A DNA stretch of 64,000 nucleotides, taken from contig JADJFX010000024.1 in NCBI GenBank assembly GCA_016708345.1, positions 1 to 64,000 of the forward strand, in the 5' to 3' direction. This DNA is from Candidatus Rhodoferax bjergmarkensis. Its GTDB lineage: Bacteria; Pseudomonadota; Gammaproteobacteria; Burkholderiales; Burkholderiaceae_C. The notes beneath the pieces were generated by a model. It made no database searches and was not told where the DNA came from. It saw only the letters and a program-made list of their open reading frames with translations. Each line of letters starts with the position of its first letter. Position 1 is the first letter of the stretch. Both the position numbers and the translations under genes were made by a program. Shown here one piece after another: positions 40,769 through 49,514 of the stretch.

Positions 40769-43700
40769 CTATGTCAGTGAAATCCCGCCCATGGCCACCT
40801 CAATCACCGCCCCCAGCGGCGTCAAAAACGCGGCGTTGACCACCTCGCCGGGGTAAATGGTTTGCACGGCGCTTTGGTACTGGCGCAACTGGGCCACCAG
40901 TTCGGGCTGTTCTTGCGGGGCGTGGGCGGATTTGTAGTCCAGCACCCACCAGTGACCAGCGTGGCTACCGTCGCGGCGCTGCACCAGCCGGTCCAGGCGG
41001 CGGCTTTCGCCTGCAATCATCAGTTCGACCTCGTTGCCTTGCCAGCTCAGCGCGGCCGGGTCCCAGGCCCAGGCACCCTCGCCTTGCAATATGCGCGTGG
41101 CCATGGCGGCGGCATGCTGGCCTTGCGCCGGGCTGAGCCTGAATTCGCGCGCAGCTGCCAGCGCATGGCTGTCACTGGCGTCGCCCCACTCCAGCAAGCG
41201 GTGCATGGCTTTGCCCAGGCGGGCAATGGGCGAATCGTCGTCTGCAGGAGCTTCGGTGGCCCCTGCAGTTGCTTCTATTTTGATAGCTGCTTGCGCAGGT
41301 TCCACGTGCGCAAACGGCAGTTCTTTCATATAAAAAACTGAGCGCAGCTCGCCGCCACCGCCATCAGACTGGACGGTGTCCGCGTCCGCAGCAACCGACG
41401 CTGGGGCCATTGCCACAAGCGGCGCTGGTGCCTGCTCAAACGGCTCGACCAGCGGGCGGGCCAGGTCGTTCAGGCGCTGCCACCAGCTGCGCTCGGCGGC
41501 GCGGTAGGGCTCGATGCTGGAGACGGCCAGGGTGTGGCGGGCGCGGGTCAGGGCCACGTACAGGGCGTTGAGCTCTTCGCGCTGGCGCTCCTGGCGCTCG
41601 GCGTCCAGCGTGGCCATGGCGCAGGCGGGGGGCTGGCTCTCACTCAGCAGAAAGACAAACTTTTTCGGATGGGCGTCCTGGCCCGGCCAGTCCACCAGCA
41701 CGCCCATGGACTCGGCGTTGCGCTCGGGGGTGTCGGTGTCGAGCAGCAGCACGGTGTGCGCCTCCAGCCCCTTGGCACCGTGGATGGTGAGCAGGCGCAC
41801 GGCCAGCGGGTTGACCGCTGCCGGGGCCAGCACGCCGCCGCTTTTGAGGGCGCGCACCAGCGCGTAGGGGGTGGTAAAACGCCCGCCGCCCAGCTGCAGC
41901 GCCACGCCCAGGAGCGCGCGCAAGTTGGCCAGCACGGCGTCACGCTGGGTGGCCGGTGCTGCGGCTGCAAAGCGCGCCAGCACGTCGCCGTCGGTGTAGA
42001 TGGCTTGCAGGGCGTCGTGCGGGGGCAGCTGGTCAAGCCAGCGTTTCCATTGCATCAAAACAGGCGCTAGCGCACGTCCTTCTTGCGCAAACAGCTCTGT
42101 TTTTTGTAGCAAATTAAACCAGCTTTCGCCTTCTTTTGGCGGCTCTTGCAGCGTTTCTGGTGTTGACTGCGACGAGGGCTGCGGCTGGTTTTGCTCGCGC
42201 TGGGCCAGCGCCAGCTGCACCAGTGCTTCGTCGCCCAAGCCAAACAGGGGCGACTTGAGCACCCGCGCCAGTGACAAATCGTGCTGGGGCGAGATCAGCA
42301 CGTCCAGCAGGGCCACGATGTCTTGCACTTCGCAGCAATCGATCAGGTCGGTTTTTTCGCCCACCTGGGCCGGTATGTGCAGGCGGCGCAGTTCATCCTG
42401 CAGCGGCAACAGCGAAGCGCGTTTGCGCGACAAGGCCATGATGTCATGTGGTTTGAGGCTGCCCTGCGAGTTGGCGAGCTGGGCAGCAATCCAGCGGGCC
42501 GCCTGGCGCGCCTCCAGCGTGCGCAGGGTTTCTTCCGGCAGCTCGCGCGGCGTAGTCAGGCTGTCGCGCCACTCGTCATCTGGGGTGGCACTGGCTGCGC
42601 GAGCTGACCGGGGAATCTGCGGCAATTGGCACACCCAACCCGCCACTTGCGAACTGGTGGTGTGGGTGCGAAAGCCTTCGTAGCCGTCGGCCAGCACCGC
42701 CTCGCCCATGGCGGCGTTCACCGCATCGATGACGCCGGTGGCGTTGCGCCGGGTGTGGTCGCAGCTGAGAACATCGCCTTTCAAGGTCTCGCGCATGAAC
42801 TCTTTGGCGGCCCGGAACACCTGCGGCTCGGCGCGGCGAAAGCGGTAGATGCTTTGCTTGGGGTCGCCCACGATGAAAACGCTGGGGGCCGTGGCACCCG
42901 CGCCACCGCCGCCACCCGCGCCCGCGTAGCCACTGAGCCAGGCGCGCAGGGCCTGCCACTGCAGCGGGTTGGTGTCCTGAAATTCGTCAATGAGCAGGTG
43001 TTTGATGCGCGCGTCCAGCCGCTCCTGTACCCAGCCCGAGAGCACGGTGTCGCTCAGCATCACCGAGGCGGCGCGCTCCACGTCGTTCATGTCAACCCAG
43101 CCGTGCTCGCGCTTGACGGCCGCGTATTCGGTGAGCAGCAGGCGGGTCAAGCGTGCCATGCGCTGCTGGTACAGCCAGGCGGCGTGCTGCTGGCGCGCAG
43201 CCGCTACCCGCAGCACCAGCTCCTGCGCCTCGCGCACGGTGTCGATGCCGACGATCTTTTCGCCAAATTTGCGCGCCGTGCCTTTTTCAGTCAGCAAGGC
43301 GGCAAACGCGGCGGACAAATCGCCTTGGGTGAGTGCCATTTCCAGCTCCACACCTTTGGCGGCAAAGGTTTTGGCGCTGGCACCGCCCAGCGCTTTGGCG
43401 GCAGCCCACAGGGTTTGCAGGCGCTGCGGCTGGGCGGTCAAATATTCGTCCGGCGTTTGCAGCGAGGCAAACTCGGGGTACTGGTCGCTAAAGTGCTGCA
43501 CCGAGGCGTCCACCACGCCATGGCGGTCGGCCAGCGCAAACTCGGTGCGCTTGTCCAGCGCGCTGTGCAGGGCTTTTTCGGTCTGCGAGCGGCCATGGTC
43601 AAACACCAGGGCTTCAAAGTCGGCCTTCAGACTGGGCGCGGGGTTTTGGTTTTGGTTTTGGTCTTGTGTTTTGGCTTGGGCCAGCAAGGCCGCATAAAAG

Positions 43701-44266
43701 CGCCGCCACACCAGCGCCTTGGCCGGTGCATCGTCTTCCAGCAGCTCGTAGTTGGCGGGCAGCGCCATTTGCTCAAGCAGCGCCAGCGGCGCGCTGCGCA
43801 GCAAGGCGGCAAACCAGCTGTGAAAGGTGCGAATCTGCACCTGGCGGCCGCTGGTGAGAATAGTTTGGTATAAATTTGATAGCTGCTCAGGCAAGCCAGA
43901 CGTGCGGTAAAGGGCATTTTCTATCACAACACCCCGGTCTTGCATCTCCTTGAACAGTGTGGCCCGGTCAGCCACCGCAAAGTCCGCCAGCCACTTGTAA
44001 AGCCGCTCGCGCATCTCGCTGGCAGCCCGCTTGGTGAAAGTGATGGCCAAAATTTCGTGCGGCTGCACCCGCAAGTGCCCGTCGCTCGCATCCACCCCGT
44101 CCAAGAGCGCCCGCACGATGCGCGACACCAGCATCCAGGTCTTGCCCGCCCCCGCACAAGCCTCCACCGCCACACTGCGCCGCGGGTCGCAGGCAATGGC
44201 GTAAAAGGCGTCGGCGCTGACGAGCTGATCGTTGTGCTGGTAGGCGGGGGGGGGAGTGAGGTGCAT
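40769..44266 (-). CDS. addA: AddA-like UvrD-family helicase/nuclease
   Basis: A 1165-residue protein. It has helicase motif I EACAGAGKTWMLVSR, Ia ITFTKRAASEMRERL, II LLIDEFQDTNPLQWQ, III VFIVGDPKQSIYRFR, motif V LLTIHGAKGLEAHTV and VI NALYVALTRARHTL. The C-terminal PD-(D/E)XK nuclease shows LDYKSA. This is the AddA (RecB-like) subunit of the double-strand-break repair and phage-DNA-degrading AddAB complex. No addB is visible beside it; the upstream flank is occupied by a GNAT toxin pair. A C9 tract lies four codons after the ATG. Three stretches are encoded by a dispersed repeat (41272-41322, 42062-42114, 43868-43916). Two partial copies of its 5' end lie at 49.9 and 51.1 kb. Confidence 0.88.
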   Translation of the reverse strand: MHLTPPPAYQHNDQLVSADAFYAIACDPRRSVAVEACAGAGKTWMLVSRIVRALLDGVDASDGHLRVQPHEILAITFTKRAASEMRERLYKWLADFAVADRATLFKEMQDRGVVIENALYRTSGLPEQLSNLYQTILTSGRQVQIRTFHSWFAALLRSAPLALLEQMALPANYELLEDDAPAKALVWRRFYAALLAQAKTQDQNQNQNPAPSLKADFEALVFDHGRSQTEKALHSALDKRTEFALADRHGVVDASVQHFSDQYPEFASLQTPDEYLTAQPQRLQTLWAAAKALGGASAKTFAAKGVELEMALTQGDLSAAFAALLTEKGTARKFGEKIVGIDTVREAQELVLRVAAARQQHAAWLYQQRMARLTRLLLTEYAAVKREHGWVDMNDVERAASVMLSDTVLSGWVQERLDARIKHLLIDEFQDTNPLQWQALRAWLSGYAGAGGGGGAGATAPSVFIVGDPKQSIYRFRRAEPQVFRAAKEFMRETLKGDVLSCDHTRRNATGVIDAVNAAMGEAVLADGYEGFRTHTTSSQVAGWVCQLPQIPRSARAASATPDDEWRDSLTTPRELPEETLRTLEARQAARWIAAQLANSQGSLKPHDIMALSRKRASLLPLQDELRRLHIPAQVGEKTDLIDCCEVQDIVALLDVLISPQHDLSLARVLKSPLFGLGDEALVQLALAQREQNQPQPSSQSTPETLQEPPKEGESWFNLLQKTELFAQEGRALAPVLMQWKRWLDQLPPHDALQAIYTDGDVLARFAAAAPATQRDAVLANLRALLGVALQLGGGRFTTPYALVRALKSGGVLAPAAVNPLAVRLLTIHGAKGLEAHTVLLLDTDTPERNAESMGVLVDWPGQDAHPKKFVFLLSESQPPACAMATLDAERQERQREELNALYVALTRARHTLAVSSIEPYRAAERSWWQRLNDLARPLVEPFEQAPAPLVAMAPASVAADADTVQSDGGGGELRSVFYMKELPFAHVEPAQAAIKIEATAGATEAPADDDSPIARLGKAMHRLLEWGDASDSHALAAAREFRLSPAQGQHAAAMATRILQGEGAWAWDPAALSWQGNEVELMIAGESRRLDRLVQRRDGSHAGHWWVLDYKSAHAPQEQPELVAQLRQYQSAVQTIYPGEVVNAAFLTPLGAVIEVAMGGISLT
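41272..41322 (+). repeat. Dispersed repeat copy in addA (1)
   Basis: On the plus strand, TTTTGATAGCTGCTTGCGCA with TTCCACGTGCGCAAACGGC matches the copy in nrtB closely. Here it is read on the opposite strand as part of the linker before the nuclease domain of addA (FAHVEPAQAAIKIE). Confidence 0.6.
42062..42114 (-). repeat. Dispersed repeat copy in addA (2)
   Basis: On the minus strand, TTTGCTACAAAAAACAGAGC, TGTTTGCGCAAG and ACGTGCGCTAGCGCC are the same repeat family. It encodes LLQKTELFAQEGRALAP in addA, between helicase motifs. Confidence 0.55.
43868..43916 (+). repeat. Dispersed repeat copy in addA (3)
   Basis: ATAAATTTGATAGCTGCTCA, then GCAAGCCAGACGTGCGGTAA; a more diverged copy. It is duplicated along with the addA 5' fragments at 49.9 and 51.1 kb. 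Confidence 0.5.
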
Positions 44267-44272
44267 GGTTGT

Positions 44273-44893
44273 TTAAATCAATAGAAGTTCAGTGACTAAG
44301 ACTGACTGCTGTCGGTGAACTTCCCGATCTGCCTGCTCCAAAGCGGCCCGTCCAAGACGGGCTTTCCTGGGTAAGCTTACTGGCGGTAAGTTCGTTTGAT
44401 TTCTCAAAATCAACCGAGCGGTAAGTAAAAGGGTCGTTGGCGTGTCCAAACAAGAAATGAATCCGTATCGCTCGTAAAACGATTTCGCCTTTTCATCTTT
44501 TGCATCCACCAGCAGCGCGTAGGCACCAACAAGACGTCGAGCGTGCAGACATCTGTCAACTGCACAACCGATCAAAATCGCGCCCAATCCGCCACCACGA
44601 CTTTCAACTGCGCGTGCCAGGCGTCCCATCCGGAAACATGGAACTGGGTAACGAGGCAGTTTTTTTCGTTCCGTGTCACTCATTTGATGAACGTCTATTT
44701 GTGCCGCACTGAGCGTGTAAAAGCCCAATATCTTGCTTGGGCTTGCGTCGTCCACGATCACAAAAACCGTGCTGAGGCCCTTTGCGTTCTGTTGCGCTGC
44801 ATATTTGTGCAAGTAATCATCAAGCGCAGGCACCCCGCAATGAAAAGCCGCTCGGTCATGTCGCCTGACATCAAAAACCTGCTCTTCAAGCAC
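44273..44893 (-). CDS. GNAT acetyltransferase toxin (TacT/AtaT-like)
   Basis: A 206-residue protein from a GTG at 44893 that overlaps the antitoxin stop by 8 bases. The GNAT core is typical of toxins that acetylate aminoacyl-tRNA: LDDYLHKYAAQQNAKGLSTVFV, LGFYTLSAAQID, the acetyl-CoA loop ESRGGGLGAILIGCAVDR, and VDAKDEKAKSFYERYGF. The tail after SCLDTPTTLLL runs about 50 residues longer than usual and has no homology that I recognise, so the stop may have been lost. It is paired with the DUF1778 antitoxin upstream. Confidence 0.82.
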   Translation of the reverse strand: MLEEQVFDVRRHDRAAFHCGVPALDDYLHKYAAQQNAKGLSTVFVIVDDASPSKILGFYTLSAAQIDVHQMSDTERKKLPRYPVPCFRMGRLARAVESRGGGLGAILIGCAVDRCLHARRLVGAYALLVDAKDEKAKSFYERYGFISCLDTPTTLLLTARLILRNQTNLPPVSLPRKARLGRAALEQADREVHRQQSVLVTELLLI

Positions 44894-45155
44894 GCTTGAC
44901 CTTCGACGCTGCAGCCAAGGCATCCTGCAACGCCGGGTTTGGATTGAACACCCCATTGATCGCTGCGTTGAAAGCCAGAAAATCACGCTTGGTCAGCATC
45001 ACCCGCGACTCCTGTTCCAACAGGGTTTGTGCCTTCTCTTTGGCTGCGCTGCGCACAAAGCCTGCCATAGTTGTACCCATCAGGCTTGCAGCACGGGAGA
45101 GAATATCTTTATCGTCAGCATCAAGCTTCAGATCAAAACGGGCAACTGATGTCAT
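44886..45155 (-). CDS. DUF1778 (TacA-like) antitoxin
   Basis: An 89-residue ribbon-helix-helix antitoxin: ARFDLKLDADDKDILSRAASLMGTTMAGFVRSAA is the DNA-binding part, and the C-terminal segment (RDFLAFNAAINGVFNPNPAL) is the toxin-binding part. It precedes and overlaps the GNAT toxin gene. A perfect 14-bp inverted repeat stands 9 bases before its ATG and should be its operator. Confidence 0.88.
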   Translation of the reverse strand: MTSVARFDLKLDADDKDILSRAASLMGTTMAGFVRSAAKEKAQTLLEQESRVMLTKRDFLAFNAAINGVFNPNPALQDALAAASKVKRA

Positions 45156-45163
45156 AACAACTC

Positions 45164-45198
45164 CAAATTTGATACGGCATTTTACCGTATCAAATTTG
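45164..45198. promoter_or_regulatory. Operator of the DUF1778-GNAT pair
   Basis: CAAATTTGATACGG (45164-45177), spacer of 7, then CCGTATCAAATTTG (45185-45198): perfect 14-bp arms directly upstream of the antitoxin start. RHH antitoxins bind such sites and repress their own operon. Confidence 0.75.
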
Positions 45199-45285
45199 CA
45201 CAGTCAAACTTGGGTCGAAATTGGTTACGCGGGTCGGTTTTCTCCTTTGAATAAGGGAATTCAAGGCCTAACCGTAGACCCGCTG

Positions 45286-45319
45286 AAGACTGTTATGTAT
45301 AGCTATACATAACAGTCTT
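45286..45319. repeat. Perfect 34-bp palindrome
   Basis: The half-site AAGACTGTTATGTATAG is followed without spacer by its exact reverse complement. No open frame covers it. It adjoins an inverted repeat pair (45313-45340 and 45682-45709). Confidence 0.85.
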
Positions 45320-45709
45320 TATGCATAGGACTCGGTTATGGATAGCTTTCGTGTTGATGGTTCCCCTGTCATTGGAAAACAGTGTCATAGGCTAGGTTTA
45401 ACCTCTACATAATTCCAAAGTCCAGCCGGTTTCCGAAACCATTGCCCAGAGCATGGTCGTGGAGTTTGCCTGAGGTACGTTCAACGGGCTATTGGCTCAA
45501 TCTCATTGGGCCGCAGACGCAGATAGCGCGATAAAACTTTTGCATCGGTTCCAAAAATTCGATGGACAATGAACCCGCTGCCCTCAGTGAATAGTTGAAT
45601 TTATGTCGAGTGTTTGCTTCCCGTAATCGACGCAAAGCCAATGGTCATGCGGCTTCCAGCCATGTCGGTGAAAACACTATTCATAACCGAGTCCTATGCA
45701 TAAAGACTG
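45313..45709. repeat. 397-bp element bounded by perfect 28-bp inverted repeats
   Basis: The arm at 45313-45340 (begins CAGTCTTTATGCATAGG, ends GGTTATG) recurs exactly inverted at 45682-45709. The 341-bp interior has no convincing gene. This resembles a miniature inverted-repeat element or a relic of an insertion sequence. Two further hairpins follow: TGGCCGTC/GACGGCCA (45851-45884) and CACGAACCG/CGGTTCGTG (45970-45999). Confidence 0.7.
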
Positions 45710-46125
45710 AAAGCCGACGTACACCGGAGCGGCATCAAACCCAGCGAAAAGTGGGAAAGCAGCCCTTCGATTTCGCCGGAAGCAGACTTTCATTTTTGAC
45801 ACCTTAATCACGGAAGCTGTCATTCAACGGTGAAAATCATCTTTTCAAACTGGCCGTCGGCACTGCAGCGGGAGCTGACGGCCACGACAGGCAGGTTACG
45901 GGAAGACCCGTTCAGTGACTTGCAAACGCATACGTTTACTTCACTTTGATTTGCGAATGAGTTCACGAACACGAACCGCCTACAAAAGTGCGGTTCGTGA
46001 GCATGGTTCTATGGAGTCAAGAAACGACCGTTCATGTGACACCAGAGCAAGTTGTTGATTTTCAAGAAATGGACAAATTCCGCTGGTTAGGGCGTGGAAC
46101 TCCTAATAAAAATCTCCAAATGTCA

Positions 46126-46341
46126 CTAATTTTTTGAGTCCAATGGTTTGACAACTTTGGCTACCTCTTTAGCCAATACTTCACCAATTCGCTTTCCAAG
46201 ATACCTGCTTCGTTCATGACCGGTCGGTGTATGGTCAAGTGAAGTAGTGGCATTTTCCAGCAGAACTTCTGCCACACCTTTCTTGAACGATGAACCATGC
46301 CCTTCTGGCAAAGAATCTGGGATTTCAATTTCGATAATCAT
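46126..46341 (-). CDS. Small hypothetical protein
   Basis: A 71-residue soluble protein (MIIEIEIPDSLPEG), rich in charged residues and probably alpha-helical at the end (LGKRIGEVLAKEVAKVV). I do not recognise a family. A ribosome site-like GGAGG (on the minus strand, GGAGGAAACATG) precedes the ATG, which supports it being real. It is the first of four AT-rich minus-strand genes up to 48.5 kb. Confidence 0.5.
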   Translation of the reverse strand: MIIEIEIPDSLPEGHGSSFKKGVAEVLLENATTSLDHTPTGHERSRYLGKRIGEVLAKEVAKVVKPLDSKN

Positions 46342-46418
46342 GTTTCCTCCATTTTGAGATGGTACTTCAGTTTTGATTGAACAGATGGCACTTTTTTCTT
46401 CCTTGTAGTCACTACCCC

Positions 46419-46946
46419 CTACCAGGATGCTTCGCCAGTTTCCGCATTAATATAGCAATATTTCCGTGTGAATGAAAATTCACCTAAAACCTTCTCTGAG
46501 CTTTCAATCTGGTACTCAACCCGCCATCCGGAGGTGACGGTAATGTCCTGCTGTATTTCCGTATTTGCAGCGCTTGGAAATTTTATCGGCGTGATCCTTT
46601 TTCCAAGGCCTTTATTAATGCTTGTAATTTTTGTTTTGCTGTTCTCATAGAGGCCGCAACGTCGTTCTATTTCCGATTTGTGTTTTTGAATGCTGTTTCC
46701 AAAATTTTGGTTAGGGTTGGTATTAGGTTTTGTGTCCAATGCGTCTCTATTGTTGGGGTTGGGGCTGGGACTAACATATTCTAAGCAGTGACTGCCTTTA
46801 TCCCCTTCTTCACAAATGAATGCGCTTGGCAACACCGCTTTTTTGATGCTAACTGAGTTGTTATAGACTGAGCTTCCATATTTGCCAGCCGAATTCGCAT
46901 GTGATACAAACAAAAATAGCACCGCAACTAAATAAGTAGATCGCAT
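46419..46946 (-). CDS. Secreted hypothetical protein
   Basis: A 175-residue protein with a signal peptide (MRSTYLVAVLFLFVSHANSA). The mature part is Asn/Lys/Ser-rich with four Cys (CEEGDKGSHC, RRCGLYE, KYCYINAE) that could form disulfides. The C-terminal half looks like a beta-rich domain. AT-rich coding distinguishes it from the core genes. The GGAG ribosome site before the ATG supports the start. No family is recognised. Confidence 0.5.
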   Translation of the reverse strand: MRSTYLVAVLFLFVSHANSAGKYGSSVYNNSVSIKKAVLPSAFICEEGDKGSHCLEYVSPSPNPNNRDALDTKPNTNPNQNFGNSIQKHKSEIERRCGLYENSKTKITSINKGLGKRITPIKFPSAANTEIQQDITVTSGWRVEYQIESSEKVLGEFSFTRKYCYINAETGEASW

Positions 46947-47410
46947 AAAAATCAGTCTCCTTGGTTAAAAGTATTGGCTGAATTTGACCCCAAATAAAGA
47001 CAAGCTTTACTGTAGTTTAAGTTGCACCAGATTCTATGCAGTTGGACGGCGCGGCCACGGTTTTTGCATTCTGCAGTACAAAGTATCCTTTAATGAACAT
47101 CAAGTAATCATGCTCGTTGACATAACCCCAATCGCCTTCAACGGAAAATCATAACACCCAATGTCGGTAATCTGGTGGTCAGATTAAACAATTGTCTGAC
47201 TCCAATTGGCCTGATGCGGGTAGTGAGGGGGAAATTGCGGATTTCCGAGGCCACCGGCTCCTGCAGACTGCCAAGAGTCATTGGACTTCGCGGAGTGCGT
47301 GCCGATAAGCTGACATTAGGTGCTGCAATATTTCAGTTACCGCGACGTAGGTTATGTTGAGTAAGCCACTTGGATGGCAAAAAAAAGCATCGTTTTTCCG
47401 TTGCTAAAGC
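46947..47410. other. Intergenic stretch in the AT-rich block
   Basis: 464 bases with no supported gene. The first part is AT-rich, while 47170-47330 is GC-richer and carries only a short unconvincing frame. No repeat or terminator was recognised. Confidence 0.45.
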
Positions 47411-48226
47411 CTAATCACAGCCCTTGAAATTGCGTTTTTGACATTCGAGAGCAAGCTTTTGTGCCAATGCTACTTGCTGTGGGGTCATCTTCTTCTCCAT
47501 TTGATCAAGTGCAATGGAATCATATTTATCACCATAAGCAGATGCCGCAATGCTAGACCACATGTATGCCTTTATGTAATCCGCTGATACGCCCAGCCCA
47601 TCTTCATACAAATTACTAAGTCTTTGTTGTGCAAAACGATCGCCATTCGCTGCTGCCAATTTAAACCAATGTACTGCTTCCGTATAGCTCCTAGCCACAC
47701 CCTGACCTTTTAAGTAAAACGATGCTAGTTCAGTTTGAGCTTTTACCAGACCATTTAGTGCTGCAATCTTATACCATTGAGCAGCTTCAGCGTATTTTGG
47801 AATTGAAAAATTATTTATGCCACTTTGATATAGTGATGCAAGTTCATATTGGGATTCTGCATAGCCATTCGCAGCAGCAAGTTTAAGCATTCGCTCTGCC
47901 TCAACAGTATCTTTCGCTAGGTTTTCTACACCCGATTTGTACATTATTCCAAGTATATTTTGCGCCTCTGGAAAATTTTTCTTCGCTGCCATTTTGTACC
48001 AACGTACCGCCTCATCCACATCCCGCGGCAATGCTCCACTATGAAACATCCAACCCAAGTTATACATTGCCTCTGCATTGCCATGTTCTGCAGCGCGTTT
48101 GTATTTCCTCGCTGCTGATGCATAGTCCTTAAGTTTCATTGCTGCATCACCGTCTTCAACGTCGCCTGCCCACACAGAACCTATACTTATAACGAAGGTT
48201 GTGGTTATCAAAAGCCGCTTCATCAT
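47411..48226 (-). CDS. Sel1-like (tetratricopeptide-type) repeat protein, exported
   Basis: A 271-residue protein with a signal peptide (ITTTFVISIGSVWAG) and about five Sel1-like repeats. Typical units are HGNAEAMYNLGWMFHSG, AVRWYKMAAKKNFPEAQNI, AAQWYKIAALNGLVKAQTEL and AVHWFKLAAANGDRFAQQRL. Sel1 repeats form a helical scaffold for protein contacts, often in periplasmic or secreted proteins. Codon use is AT-rich compared with the core. The gene downstream in transcription is 464 bases away, so it is probably a separate unit. No enzymatic domain is visible. Confidence 0.85.
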   Translation of the reverse strand: MMKRLLITTTFVISIGSVWAGDVEDGDAAMKLKDYASAARKYKRAAEHGNAEAMYNLGWMFHSGALPRDVDEAVRWYKMAAKKNFPEAQNILGIMYKSGVENLAKDTVEAERMLKLAAANGYAESQYELASLYQSGINNFSIPKYAEAAQWYKIAALNGLVKAQTELASFYLKGQGVARSYTEAVHWFKLAAANGDRFAQQRLSNLYEDGLGVSADYIKAYMWSSIAASAYGDKYDSIALDQMEKKMTPQQVALAQKLALECQKRNFKGCD

Positions 48227-48255
48227 TTGTTACTCACAATTATTTTACTTTGCAA

Positions 48256-48483
48256 TTAAATTCGATTTACTCTATATATCCAAGCATTGTCACCATCCTT
48301 CTCTACTAGCGCGATATTTTGTAAGTGTCCTGCTAAGACAGATTTCTTAAACCGTTTCCCAAAAGTTGTTGGTGATTTGTTGTTGCTCCATAAATCACCA
48401 TACAGTTCTTCCAATTTGTATTGACCGGATGGCGTTTTGGCTAGCACTTTTTTTGCAATATCTAGCTCTAGTTCGGTCAACAT
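48256..48483 (-). CDS. Small DUF1413-like protein
   Basis: A 75-residue protein (MLTELELDIAKKVLAKTPSG). The pattern YKLEELYGDLWS...TFGKRFKKSVLAG resembles DUF1413 proteins, which have a short winged-helix-like fold. It is 29 bases upstream of the Sel1 gene in the same direction and may be co-transcribed. The role is unknown. Confidence 0.5.
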   Translation of the reverse strand: MLTELELDIAKKVLAKTPSGQYKLEELYGDLWSNNKSPTTFGKRFKKSVLAGHLQNIALVEKDGDNAWIYRVNRI

Positions 48484-49077
48484 AATCTTTTTCTCGCCGT
48501 CGGGTTATTGAACAATCAGTGCAAGGCATTTAGGCATCTTTTACTGAACCTTTTCCAACATTTGTACACTTTTGGTCACTTTTCTGCGTGTAGTGCATCT
48601 CCTCCCAGTCAGCACGTGGCCCTCTTTGGGCTAAAGTGTAAAGTGCACATCCTCAGCATTGTCCAATGATGCGGCTGAGTGATGAGCTGTATTTTCAATC
48701 ATGGGCTCTACGTCAAAATCCCCGAACGACGAATGACTGGTCCTACTTTTGGCCACCGGCAGGAATGGGCACGCAGGCGACCGCCACAAACGGCGGCTGA
48801 GCGGTCTCGGAAATCATGAAACTGGCCTACCCGGAACCGGCCACTGGCGGGCGACTGGTTACGCTGCACTGCCGACCGCCACCGTCAAAAACTGATTGTC
48901 TCCGACGAATGTCCGCTTCGGAGGTTTTGCGATGAACAAATGACAAAATTGGACAGGCACCGGCTATGACCGCTATGGAGAAAACGGTTCAACTTGATTG
49001 TGTTCGGCGACCGACCGGTCCCGCTGCCATGCCGACCGCCACTTTGCCAAATGGCTTCTCGCCCATGACCTCCATCT
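48484..49077. other. Intergenic stretch, GC-rich spacer-type sequence
   Basis: About 594 bases with no convincing gene. From 48700 to 49020 it is built of words such as GACCGCCAC, GGCGGCTGAGC and CTGCCGACCGCCAC, similar to spacer sequence near 11.7 and 45.85 kb. It separates the AT-rich block from the repeat region. Confidence 0.45.
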
Positions 49078-49431
49078 TCACAGCGAAAGTATCCACAACG
49101 CAAGGTTTCTCAATTCGGCGGGGTCTTTGGTGTCAATGATGCGGTGCTTCTCCTCGGTGCCGTCTTGTAGTTGGACCATGCGACCGCTGGTGATGTGGTC
49201 CACAATAACTTCCACACCGTCGGGTTTGCTTCTCAAGCGCGCAGCAATCCGTTGGTAGGCCGGTCCTTGTTTGGCCTTTTCAATGCCGTGGCACTTGAAA
49301 CAATCGTTTCTTTTGGCCAGTGCCTTTGCGGTCTCAGCGTCAAATTGGGTCTGCGCCTGTACATTGGCGCTTGCACCAAGCAGCCAAAGTACCAGTGTCA
49401 GGGCTGAAAACAATGCGAATTTTCGGGACAC
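49078..49431 (-). CDS. Class I c-type cytochrome
   Basis: A 117-residue protein from a GTG at 49431 (VSRKFALFSALTL), chosen because AGGAG stands 7 bases upstream. A signal peptide ends near NVQAQ, so the protein is periplasmic. The heme site is CFKCH, and an axial Met is likely in GRMVQLQDG. Its gene 5' end lies in a region that is repeated at 50458, where a copy of the first codons is joined to unrelated sequence. It is probably a small electron carrier; its partner is unknown. Confidence 0.8.
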   Translation of the reverse strand: MSRKFALFSALTLVLWLLGASANVQAQTQFDAETAKALAKRNDCFKCHGIEKAKQGPAYQRIAARLRSKPDGVEVIVDHITSGRMVQLQDGTEEKHRIIDTKDPAELRNLALWILSL

Positions 49432-49514
49432 GATGCGCTCCTGGGGTTTTCTGCATTTTCCTGAATATGGTGTACCGACAGCGCCCACAAGCAGATTTTT
49501 CATTCCATACTGAA

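Noticed and set aside
45156..49077. Possible integron gene-cassette array (small genes in one direction)
   Set aside because: No attC-like GTTRRRY/RYYYAAC pairs at regular positions and no integrase were seen.
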